A stretch of 64,000 bases of DNA from Odoribacter sp. AF15-53. GTDB taxonomy: Bacteria; Bacteroidota; Bacteroidia; Bacteroidales; Marinifilaceae. Positions 9,883 to 17,431 of this stretch are shown here, piece by piece. Under the pieces are notes generated by a model. That model was not told the origin of the DNA, did not search any database, and saw only the letters and a program-made list of their open reading frames with translations. Position 1 is the stretch's first letter. Every line of letters begins with the position of its first letter. A program made the position numbers and the translations under genes. The stretch is from NCBI RefSeq assembly GCF_003479425.1, contig NZ_QUHC01000001.1, forward strand, positions 1,054,001 to 1,118,000. The letters run 5' to 3'.

Positions 9883-11082
9883 TTATTCTTTGTTTACTAT
9901 AAACTCCGCCACGAAGCGAGAATCAAGGGATACGGGAGTTAAATTAATATATCCGGATTCGATCTTACTTCCCGTCATGACCAAGGGATGATCTTGTTCA
10001 TTTTGCCGTATCGATCGCAATAATTCTCCCGGTTTGGCAGAAAAACGGATCATAAAAATACCCTCGGAACCTTCAGATAAATAACGTTGTAGACGTCCGG
10101 CCACGATCCCCATGTTATAACGCAAATTTATTTCAACACAAGGGTGAACACGAAAATGACCTTCAACATCCTCGTATATCATCATATCCACACCAAAACA
10201 TCCCGTATATTTCCCTCGGAATTCAGTAGCCAAAATCAGGGCAAGTTGTTCCCGCACCATATCCAGCATCTCCACACCTATATACCCGGCAATAATTTCT
10301 TTCAATCGGGATTCGGCAGCCACGATATTCCCCTCGTACTCCCCCCTTTTACTGGTGTGAAAGACAGAATACCCCAAAAAATTCAAGTGAAATGAATAAT
10401 CCATCTCGAACTCCAAGGCAAAATCCAGCACCCGATTCAGTCTTCGCTCGACCATCACGTATCCTTGTTTGTGCAAAATACCGGACAACACTTCTTCTTC
10501 CTTATAAGTCATTTTTCCCTTCGGAATGAATAATATTCCTTTACCGGAAGAGGACCAAGGAGCTTTCGCCACAATGTTTTCCTGTTCGGAGAGACAACGG
10601 ATTGCCTCCAAAGAACCACATTCCCGCGGTATGATCGTGGCATCAATGCCTGGAACAGTCCGCAAGACTTTCGCCAAACAAATGGCAGCCATTCGGCGAC
10701 TATATAGTTCCCGTCGCCCATCACTCCATTCTGCCATAACTCCCCGGCAGAACTGTTCGTTGCAACTTTTTTTTAAATCTTTCAGCAGGTTATGCACCCG
10801 CGGGCTCCATCCCCACGGCTTTAACTCGTTAAAAGTGATGATTTGCGCTTTTTCCCAGACAACAGGTTGGCAATCCAACCCGAAAATACCCTCCCGACTC
10901 CGAATGAAAGCAACATCCGGGATACCGGATACTAACACGTAATCACCCTTGTTAGATAAATATGCAGACAAATATGCAAGATCACTCGCCATAATGGAAA
11001 TATTTGCTTTCGGAGTGTAACCATTTGTCCCATTGGCGATTGAAATTTCGTTATCCGGATTAAACAAGTAAAGGTCTTGCAT
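9883..11082 (-). CDS. Orphan ATP-grasp-type protein
   Basis: A 399-residue cytoplasmic protein. The middle and C-terminal parts look like an ATP-grasp ligase: KAPWSSSGKGILFI (about residues 173-186) matches the nucleotide-loop lysine region, GYVMVERRLN the following strand, and CVEINLRYNMG (about residues 325-335) gives the Glu-x-Asn-x-Arg metal and phosphate ligands. The N-terminal 130 residues, beginning MQDLYLFNPDNEISIANG, are not a domain I recognise. ATP-grasp enzymes join a carboxylate to an amine or thiol through an acyl phosphate; the substrates are unknown. It stands alone, divergent from dcuB, with a -7-like TATTTTTG (complement of 11101-11108) close upstream. Confidence 0.65.
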   Translation of the reverse strand: MQDLYLFNPDNEISIANGTNGYTPKANISIMASDLAYLSAYLSNKGDYVLVSGIPDVAFIRSREGIFGLDCQPVVWEKAQIITFNELKPWGWSPRVHNLLKDLKKSCNEQFCRGVMAEWSDGRRELYSRRMAAICLAKVLRTVPGIDATIIPRECGSLEAIRCLSEQENIVAKAPWSSSGKGILFIPKGKMTYKEEEVLSGILHKQGYVMVERRLNRVLDFALEFEMDYSFHLNFLGYSVFHTSKRGEYEGNIVAAESRLKEIIAGYIGVEMLDMVREQLALILATEFRGKYTGCFGVDMMIYEDVEGHFRVHPCVEINLRYNMGIVAGRLQRYLSEGSEGIFMIRFSAKPGELLRSIRQNEQDHPLVMTGSKIESGYINLTPVSLDSRFVAEFIVNKE

Positions 11083-11317
11083 AATTGTTAAAATTTAGGA
11101 CAAAAATAGCACTTTTGGCTTAAATTTTGCATCTTCATCAATAGTTTAAGTTAAGAAGTATATGAAAGACAGTCCATATTTATACTCATTTCAGATAAAT
11201 AACAAAAAATTTCAACTATTTCACGGAAAATGAAACTTTCATGATCGCATAATCGTACGAGATATCGTGTACAATTTGATAATGATTGAATAATAAAACT
11301 TTAAATAAATAGATGAG

Positions 11318-12628
11318 ATGATTTTACAACTAGCTTTCGTTTTAACAGCAATCATCATCGGAGCGCGTCTGGGAGGAATCGGACTGGGGGTTATGGGAGG
11401 AATCGGACTGGGAATATTGACCTTCGTTTTCGGTTTGCAACCCACGGCACCCCCTATTGATGTCATGCTTATGATCGTGGCGGTAATTTCTGCCGCAGCT
11501 TGTATGCAAGCCGCCGGAGGCTTGGACTTGATGGTCAAAGTTGCCGAACGGTTATTAAGAAAGAATCCAGCTCACGTGACGATCTTGAGTCCGTTAGTAA
11601 CTTACGTGTTCACGTTTATCGCAGGTACAGGACACGTTGCCTATTCCGTACTCCCGGTTATCGCCGAAGTTGCTACCGAAACCAAAATCCGACCGGAACG
11701 CCCTCTGGGAATTGCAGTAATCGCTTCGCAACAGGCCATTACCGCCAGCCCCATATCAGCAGCGACGGTCGCACTACTCGGGTTACTGACCGGGTTTGAT
11801 ATTAGCCTGTTTGATATACTGAAAATCACCATTCCCGCCACACTCATCGGCGTGCTCGTCGGGGCATTCTTCTCCATGCGCGTGGGAAAAGAGTTGGTGG
11901 ATGATCCGGAATACCAGAAACGTCTGAAAGAAGGTGTTTTCAGCGACAAGAAATACGAGTCAAAAGATGTTGCCAACCAAAGAAAAGCAAGCCTTTCTGT
12001 TCTAGTGTTCGTTATTGCCACCGTGTTTATCGTGTTGTTCGGTTCTATCGACTCGATGCGTCCTTCTTTCATGATTGACGGTAATCAAGTTTTGCTGGAT
12101 ATGCCTTACATTATTGAAATATTAATGTTATCCGCAGCCGCCATCATCTTGCTGGTAACTCGTACCGACGGGTTAAAAGCCGCTCAGGGTTCCGTGTTTG
12201 GTGCTGGTATGCAAGCCGTGGTCGCAATCTTCGGTATCGCCTGGATGGGTGACACGTTCTTGCAAGGAAATATGACCGAATTGAAAACCTCTATCGAGGA
12301 GATCGTAAGACAGATGCCTTGGTTGTTCGGAATCGCATTGTTCGTGATGTCCATATTATTATATAGCCAGGCTGCCACCGTGCGGGCTCTCATGCCGCTC
12401 GGAATCGCCCTAGGTATATCGCCTTATATGTTGATAGCCATGTTCCCGGCCGTGAACGGGTATTTCTTTATACCAAACTACCCCACCGTTGTCGCGGCGA
12501 TAAATTTTGACCGAACGGGTACGACTCGTATCGGGAAATACGTGCTGAATCACTCATTCATGATGCCTGGCCTCGTTGCCACGGTGGTCGCCGTCGGGCT
12601 GGGATTACTATTTATACAGATTTTTTAA
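11318..12628 (+). CDS. dcuB: Anaerobic C4-dicarboxylate transporter, DcuA/DcuB family
   Basis: A 436-residue inner-membrane carrier with about ten to twelve hydrophobic segments. The N-terminus LAFVLTAIIIGARLGGIGLG and the segment GTGHVAYSVLPVIAEVA are characteristic of DcuA/DcuB. These proteins exchange fumarate, malate or aspartate for succinate under anaerobic conditions. A secreted L-asparaginase follows 37 bases downstream, so aspartate made in the periplasm could be imported here, deaminated and used as a source of fumarate for respiration. The choice of DcuB over DcuA is by convention; substrate preference cannot be read from the sequence. The plus strand upstream has no clear promoter. 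Confidence 0.88.
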   Translation: MILQLAFVLTAIIIGARLGGIGLGVMGGIGLGILTFVFGLQPTAPPIDVMLMIVAVISAAACMQAAGGLDLMVKVAERLLRKNPAHVTILSPLVTYVFTFIAGTGHVAYSVLPVIAEVATETKIRPERPLGIAVIASQQAITASPISAATVALLGLLTGFDISLFDILKITIPATLIGVLVGAFFSMRVGKELVDDPEYQKRLKEGVFSDKKYESKDVANQRKASLSVLVFVIATVFIVLFGSIDSMRPSFMIDGNQVLLDMPYIIEILMLSAAAIILLVTRTDGLKAAQGSVFGAGMQAVVAIFGIAWMGDTFLQGNMTELKTSIEEIVRQMPWLFGIALFVMSILLYSQAATVRALMPLGIALGISPYMLIAMFPAVNGYFFIPNYPTVVAAINFDRTGTTRIGKYVLNHSFMMPGLVATVVAVGLGLLFIQIF

Positions 12629-12665
12629 GTACTCTAATTTATAAGTAAATTTAAAATTACAGGTT

Positions 12666-13727
12666 ATGAAAATGTTTAGAAATTTAAGTTTGCTGGTAGC
12701 CTTGGTGCTATTCTCCGTAGCGACTACATTCGCTCAAAAGTTGCCTAATATCCATATTCTGGCAACAGGTGGTACGATTGCAGGAACCGGAGCCTCTTCA
12801 ACCGGAACCAACTATACTGCCGGACAAGTAGCTATCGGGACTCTTCTGTCTGCTGTTCCGGAAATTCAGAAAATAGCCAACGTGACTGGAGAACAAATCG
12901 TGAAGATCGGTTCACAGGATATGACAGACGACGTGTGGTTGACACTTGCAAAAACGATCAACAAACTGTTGGCCAGAAAAGATATCGACGGAATCGTGAT
13001 CACTCACGGAACCGATACCATGGAAGAAACGGCCTATTTCTTGAATCTTGTCGTGAAAAGCAACAAACCGGTTGTTCTCGTTGGTGCAATGCGCCCGTCT
13101 ACGGCAATCAGTGCTGACGGCCCGTTAAACTTGTACAACGCTGTTGTTACCGCCGGAGCGAAAGAGTCTATCGGTAAAGGCGTGTTGGTTGCCATGAACG
13201 GTTTAATCATTGGCGCTCACAGTGTATTGAAAATGAACACAATTGACGTTCAGACTTTCCAAGCACCAAACTCCGGAGCCCTTGGTTATATCTACAACGG
13301 TAAAGTGTTCTACAATCAATCAACGTTGAAAAAACACACTAGTCAGTCCGTATTCGACGTGACGAATTTGAATTCATTGCCGAAAGTTGGTATCGTGTAC
13401 AGCTATTCAAACATGGAAGGTGATGTTGTGAAGATGATGGCCAACAGTGGTTACAAGGGAATTATCCATGCCGGATTAGGTAATGGCAACATCCACAAAA
13501 ACGTGTTCCCGGAACTGATCAACGCACGCAATAAGGGTATCCTTATCGTTCGTTCTACTCGTGTACCGACAGGGCCTACCACACTTGACGCGGAGGTTGA
13601 TGACAATCAATACAAATTTATCGCTTCACAGGAATTGAACCCGCAGAAATCAAGAATCCTTTTAATGTTGGCTTTGACCAAAACCAACGACTGGAAGCAA
13701 ATCCAACAATATTTCAACGAATATTAA
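12666..13727 (+). CDS. ansB: Secreted (type II) L-asparaginase
   Basis: A 353-residue enzyme with a signal peptide (residues 1-23, ending ATTFAQ). The first catalytic threonine is in ATGGTIAGTG (about residues 34-43) and the second in ITHGTDTMEETAYFL (about residues 117-131); DGPLNLYNAV is also conserved. It hydrolyses L-asparagine to aspartate and ammonia in the periplasm. The gene directly follows dcuB and precedes a porin, which fits a pathway of Asn entry, hydrolysis, aspartate import and succinate export. An inverted-repeat element lies just after the stop codon. Confidence 0.93.
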   Translation: MKMFRNLSLLVALVLFSVATTFAQKLPNIHILATGGTIAGTGASSTGTNYTAGQVAIGTLLSAVPEIQKIANVTGEQIVKIGSQDMTDDVWLTLAKTINKLLARKDIDGIVITHGTDTMEETAYFLNLVVKSNKPVVLVGAMRPSTAISADGPLNLYNAVVTAGAKESIGKGVLVAMNGLIIGAHSVLKMNTIDVQTFQAPNSGALGYIYNGKVFYNQSTLKKHTSQSVFDVTNLNSLPKVGIVYSYSNMEGDVVKMMANSGYKGIIHAGLGNGNIHKNVFPELINARNKGILIVRSTRVPTGPTTLDAEVDDNQYKFIASQELNPQKSRILLMLALTKTNDWKQIQQYFNEY

Positions 13728-13742
13728 TATGCAGTTATAGGT

Positions 13743-13798
13743 TACAAGTTCACAAGTTATCCGAACCAATTAGTACGAGAGCAACTTGTGAACTTGTA
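13743..13798. repeat. Family A inverted repeat, copy 2 (ansB-porin gap)
   Basis: Perfect 16-bp arms: TACAAGTTCACAAGTT (13743-13758) and AACTTGTGAACTTGTA (13783-13798), 15 bases after the ansB stop. The arms are tandem ACAAGTT units like those of the other family A copies. It may act as a terminator or processing hairpin between ansB and the porin gene. Confidence 0.75.
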
Positions 13799-13874
13799 CC
13801 CCTACTCTATTTGCAGAACTTTGATCAAATCGAACAAAGAAAGGAATGTTATATTTCAAATATAAACTCAAAAT

Positions 13875-15032
13875 ATGAAAAGAATAGCTTTATTAGTACT
13901 TGTTATGGGCTGTGCAGCAGGTGTTTTCGCGCAAAGTACCCCGAATGAAAAGACTCTTTTCGAACGGGTAACCCAAATGGAAAAGAAAATAGACTGGTTC
14001 AATTTCTATTTGAACATGCAAGGTTCTTTCGATGCCAGTTTTAATTATGATATGAACGGTTTGAGCGAGGCTGCTTTCAAAATGCGCCAATTTCGTATCG
14101 AAGCTAAAGGTAACGTTACCCCTTGGTTATCTTATCGTTGGAGACAACGATTAAACCGCGGAAACAATGGCGGTAACAATATCGACAACATGCCCACCTC
14201 TATCGATATCGCCGGAATTGGAGTGAAACTGAACGATCAATTTTCTTTCTTTGCCGGAAAACAATGTGCTGCTTATGGTGGTATCGAATTTGACTTGAAC
14301 CCGATCGAGATTTACGAGTATAGTGATATGATCGAGAACATGAGTAACTTCATGACCGGTTTGAATATCGCTTACCAGATTTGCGACAATCACCAGATTC
14401 AATTCCAGATTTTAGATAGCCGTAACGGTTCTCAAGATGAGACTTACGGTCCCGGATTCGAAAAAGGTCGTGCCCCGCTTCTGTATACTTTAAACTGGAA
14501 CGGTAGCCTATTTGACGGTTTCTACAAAACCCGTTGGTCAGCTTCTATCATGTCCGAAACGAAAGACAAACAAATGTATTATTACGCATTAGGTAATGAC
14601 TTTACCTTTTCTAAAAAAGTAAATGCATTCGTAGACTTCATGTACTCGGACGAGGACATTGACCGAAAAGGTATCATTACCGGAATCGTGGGAGAAGAAG
14701 ACGGACACAAGGCACTAAACGCTAAATACATGTCACTTGTGGCTAAAGTAAATTATCGTTTCTTGCCAAAATGGAATGTTTTTGTGAAAGGAATGTACGA
14801 AACAGCTTCTGTATTCAAAGCTACCGGAGACATTGAAAAAGGTAAATATCGTACTTCATACGGTTACTTGACCGGAATCGAATATTATCCCATGGAAAGC
14901 AACTTGCATTTCTTCTGTACTTTCGTGGGCCGCAGTTACAACTTCACCAACAAAGCTGAAGTACTTGGATTCGGAAACTATAACACCCAAAGACTGGAAG
15001 TCGGATTTATTTATCAATTACCGATGTTCTAA
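13875..15032 (+). CDS. Outer-membrane porin (phosphate-selective porin O/P-like), copy 1
   Basis: A 385-residue protein with a signal peptide (AAGVFAQ, cut near residue 20) and a short N-terminal helix LFERVTQMEKKIDWFN, followed by alternating beta strands (FKMRQFRIEAKGNVTPWLSY, then GFIYQLPMF at the end with a C-terminal Phe). This is the pattern of 16- or 18-stranded porins of the OprO/OprP type. The paralogue at 15961-17145 shares the same blocks (LFERV, AAFKM, WLSYRWRQRLN, GIEYYPM). Its position after dcuB and ansB suggests it admits amino acids or dicarboxylates, though this is inference. A terminator follows at 15053. Confidence 0.78.
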   Translation: MKRIALLVLVMGCAAGVFAQSTPNEKTLFERVTQMEKKIDWFNFYLNMQGSFDASFNYDMNGLSEAAFKMRQFRIEAKGNVTPWLSYRWRQRLNRGNNGGNNIDNMPTSIDIAGIGVKLNDQFSFFAGKQCAAYGGIEFDLNPIEIYEYSDMIENMSNFMTGLNIAYQICDNHQIQFQILDSRNGSQDETYGPGFEKGRAPLLYTLNWNGSLFDGFYKTRWSASIMSETKDKQMYYYALGNDFTFSKKVNAFVDFMYSDEDIDRKGIITGIVGEEDGHKALNAKYMSLVAKVNYRFLPKWNVFVKGMYETASVFKATGDIEKGKYRTSYGYLTGIEYYPMESNLHFFCTFVGRSYNFTNKAEVLGFGNYNTQRLEVGFIYQLPMF

Positions 15033-15052
15033 TTGAGTGGGACAACACTACA

Positions 15053-15091
15053 AAAAGAGGAAATTTCTTCGGGAATCTCCTCTTTTCTTTT
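15053..15091 (+). terminator. Rho-independent terminator after porin 1
   Basis: AAAAGAGGA pairs with TCCTCTTTT around a loop of about 16 bases and is followed by CTTTTGT. It lies 20 bases after the porin stop. Confidence 0.75.
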
Positions 15092-15104
15092 GTCCGGTTT
15101 TTAT

Positions 15105-15135
15105 TTTGCAATTACTCTTCCGAATGTTATTTTTG
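15105..15135 (+). promoter_or_regulatory. Bacteroidetes-type promoter for the OmpA-like lipoprotein
   Basis: TTTG at 15105-15108, a 19-base spacer, and TATTTTTG at 15128-15135 match the -33/-7 consensus of the Bacteroidetes housekeeping sigma factor. The lipoprotein ATG lies about 50 bases downstream. Confidence 0.7.
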
Positions 15136-15186
15136 TACAATATTAGAGCAAGGATTTAAACCAGTATTTAAAACAAAACTATTACT

Positions 15187-15879
15187 ATGAAAAAAACTAA
15201 TCTACTCACTATTTTAGCGTTAAGCGGGAGTATTATTCTTTCCGGTTGCGCATCTATGAGTAACACGGGCAAAGGGGCCGCTATTGGGGCCGGAGGCGGT
15301 GCTGCACTCGGAGCTGGAATCGGTGCCTTGGTAGGTAAAGGTAAAGGAGCTGCAATCGGGGCCGCCGTGGGTGGAGCTGTGGGGGCCGGAACAGGAGCCT
15401 TGATCGGAAAGAAAATGGATAAGCAAAAGAAAGAGCTGGAAGCCATTGAAGGTGCCCAAGTAGAAACCGTTACCGATGCCAACGACTTACAAGCCATCAA
15501 GGTAACTTTTGATAACGGGATATTATTCGCCACAAATTCCAGTCAATTAAGCGCCTCTTCAAGAGATGCCTTGACTAAATTCGCCACGTCATTAAAGAAT
15601 TCCCCGGAAACGGATATCACGATCTACGGCCACACGGATAACACGGGAACCCGTGCCGTGAACGAGAGAATCTCCAAAGAACGTGCGGAAGCCGTTGCTA
15701 ATTTCCTTGTAGGTAACGGAATTGCCCGTAACCGGATTACCACAGAAGGATTGGCCTTCGATCAACCGGTTGCAGACAACAGTACAGCCGAGGGACGTGC
15801 CAAAAACCGTCGTGTAGAAGTGTATATCACGGCAAGCGCTAACATGATAAAACAAGCAGAAGAAGGCACTTTGAAATAA
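15187..15879 (+). CDS. OmpA-family lipoprotein with glycine-zipper segment
   Basis: A 230-residue protein. The lipoprotein signal peptide ends at LSGCAS (about residue 20). Residues 30-75 are glycine/alanine zippers (for example AIGAGGGAALGAGIGALVGK) that could insert in or lie on a membrane. The C-terminal OmpA domain (about residues 110-215) has ITIYGHTDNTGTRAVNERIS and AKNRRVEVYI, the peptidoglycan-binding motif with its Asp and Arg. Likely role: anchoring the outer membrane to the cell wall, as for YiaD/Pal-like proteins. It has its own promoter and terminator, so it is a single-gene unit between two paralogous porins. Confidence 0.88.
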   Translation: MKKTNLLTILALSGSIILSGCASMSNTGKGAAIGAGGGAALGAGIGALVGKGKGAAIGAAVGGAVGAGTGALIGKKMDKQKKELEAIEGAQVETVTDANDLQAIKVTFDNGILFATNSSQLSASSRDALTKFATSLKNSPETDITIYGHTDNTGTRAVNERISKERAEAVANFLVGNGIARNRITTEGLAFDQPVADNSTAEGRAKNRRVEVYITASANMIKQAEEGTLK

Positions 15880-15898
15880 GTGAATGATAAATAATATC

Positions 15899-15947
15899 TA
15901 AAAGCTGGAAAGCTGTTTTCGAACGATTTCCAGCTTTTATTTTTTTG
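15899..15947 (+). terminator. Rho-independent terminator after the OmpA-like gene
   Basis: TAAAAGCTGGAAA (15899-15911) pairs with TTTCCAGCTTTTA (15927-15939) and is followed by a run of T. This is a strong 13-bp stem just before the second porin gene. Confidence 0.85.
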
Positions 15948-15960
15948 ACCGATAACAAGA

Positions 15961-17145
15961 ATGAAAAGAAAACTATTACTCGTCACGCTATTCACGCTAT
16001 CATTACTGGGTACACGTGCCCAAGGTTTATTATCGCATCTGGATGACACCATGAGCAACCGCTCTCTTTTCGAGAGAGTGATGAATATGGAAAAAAAGAC
16101 CAATCGCTTCAATTTAAAATTGCATATGCAGGCCACGTTCAATGGAACTTTCTCTGACGGTTCTCTGGAACAGGCCGCTTTTAAAATGAACCAACTTCGT
16201 TTAGAAGCCCGGGGTGATATCAATGACTGGTTATCCTACCGTTGGAGACAACGCCTGAATAGTAGCAATACACCTCACGCTCTGGATAACCTTCCCTCTT
16301 CGATCGATTACGCAATGATTTCCGTACGCTTGACCGACAAGTTCACGACCTCGATCGGGAAGCAGGCTGCAGCCTACGGGGGATTCGAATACGATCTGGA
16401 CCCGATTGAAATATACCAGTATAGCGATATGATCGATTACATGCTATTCGATTTCATGACGGGAATCACTTTTTCATACCAGGTTAATCCCACGCAGGAA
16501 ATTGCCTTGCAAGTGGTAAACAGCCGGACGGCCTCCATGAAAGATATATACGGGCAACTTCCCGCAGGCATCGAGGAAAGCAAAGCTCCGCTCGCCTATT
16601 CGGTCAACTGGAACGGGAATTTCTTCAACAACACGTTCAGAACCCGTTGGTCTTATTCCTTGCTCTGTCAAGCCAAGAAATACAATAATCATTTTTATGC
16701 TCTGGGAAATGAACTGGACTTAGGAAAATTCAGCATGTATCTCGATTTTTACCTTTCTGACGAAGAACTAGACAACCGGGGAATTGTCTCGACACTCAGT
16801 CGGATTCAAGGTGATCAACCCTGCGTTAAAAACACCCGTTACGAATCATGGGTTACCAAATTGAACTATCGTTTTCGCCCCAAATGGAACATTTTCGTAA
16901 AAGGCATGTATGAAAATGCTTCTGTCTATAAATACGCTGATCAACTGTCAAAAGGAAAATACCGGACAGCTTACGGATATTTCGGTGGTATCGAATACTA
17001 TCCCATGACAGAAAACTTACGTTTCTTCGCATCCTACATCGGACGGTCTTATCATTTCACAAACAAGGCTAAACAGCTAGGAGCAGAAAACTACTCAACC
17101 TCAACGTTATCCATCGGTCTGATGTATCACATTCCTCTATTCTGA
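15961..17145 (+). CDS. Outer-membrane porin (phosphate-selective porin O/P-like), copy 2
   Basis: A 394-residue paralogue of the porin at 13875-15032. The signal peptide ends near GTRAQ. The helix LFERVMNMEKKTNRFN and the barrel blocks AAFKMNQLRLEARGD, WLSYRWRQRLN, NIFVKGMYENASVYK and GIEYYPM line up one to one with copy 1, and the last residue is Phe. It starts only 14 bases after the preceding terminator, so either read-through or a promoter inside the terminator region drives it. The tandem copies probably arose by duplication, with the lipoprotein gene lying between them. Substrate unknown. Confidence 0.78.
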   Translation: MKRKLLLVTLFTLSLLGTRAQGLLSHLDDTMSNRSLFERVMNMEKKTNRFNLKLHMQATFNGTFSDGSLEQAAFKMNQLRLEARGDINDWLSYRWRQRLNSSNTPHALDNLPSSIDYAMISVRLTDKFTTSIGKQAAAYGGFEYDLDPIEIYQYSDMIDYMLFDFMTGITFSYQVNPTQEIALQVVNSRTASMKDIYGQLPAGIEESKAPLAYSVNWNGNFFNNTFRTRWSYSLLCQAKKYNNHFYALGNELDLGKFSMYLDFYLSDEELDNRGIVSTLSRIQGDQPCVKNTRYESWVTKLNYRFRPKWNIFVKGMYENASVYKYADQLSKGKYRTAYGYFGGIEYYPMTENLRFFASYIGRSYHFTNKAKQLGAENYSTSTLSIGLMYHIPLF

Positions 17146-17213
17146 ACCAGGAGGATTCAATTCGAAATTGGTGAATAATTATTGTCAACGGGAGAAACAA
17201 GATTGAAAAATGA

Positions 17214-17250
17214 GATAAGGACGGGGTCTGCCCGTCTTTATCTTATCTTT
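17214..17250 (+). terminator. Rho-independent terminator after porin 2
   Basis: GATAAGGACGGG (17214-17225) pairs over 12 bp, with one G-T wobble, with CCCGTCTTTATC (17231-17242) and is followed by TTATCTTT. Confidence 0.85.
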
Positions 17251-17325
17251 AACTTGGCAATGAGTCGGCAATATTAAATACATAAAAATAAAACGAACCC
17301 ACGAGGAAATTATCTCTAAAGAATA

Positions 17326-17349
17326 AGGGCAATCCCACCGGACTGCCCT
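17326..17349 (-). terminator. Stem-loop between porin 2 and the aconitase gene
   Basis: AGGGCA and TCC pair with GGA and TGCCCT around CACC, giving a 9-bp stem with one mismatch. On the minus strand it is followed by TATTCTTT and lies about 80 bases past the aconitase stop, so it may end that transcript. Confidence 0.55.
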
Positions 17350-17431
17350 CTTTCCTGTTCCAGTACACCCGGAAACAGCAAAAAACAACACACACATGAA
17401 TATCAATTGGTTTTTTCCAAACACTCTCGTA

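Noticed and set aside
17185..17424. Minus-strand frame starting with a lipoprotein-like signal (VLFFAVSGC) 7 bases after the aconitase stop
   Set aside because: It starts with GTG, its body runs through two terminator hairpins (17326-17349 and 17214-17250) and the text after residue 30 has no protein-like pattern. Probably chance.
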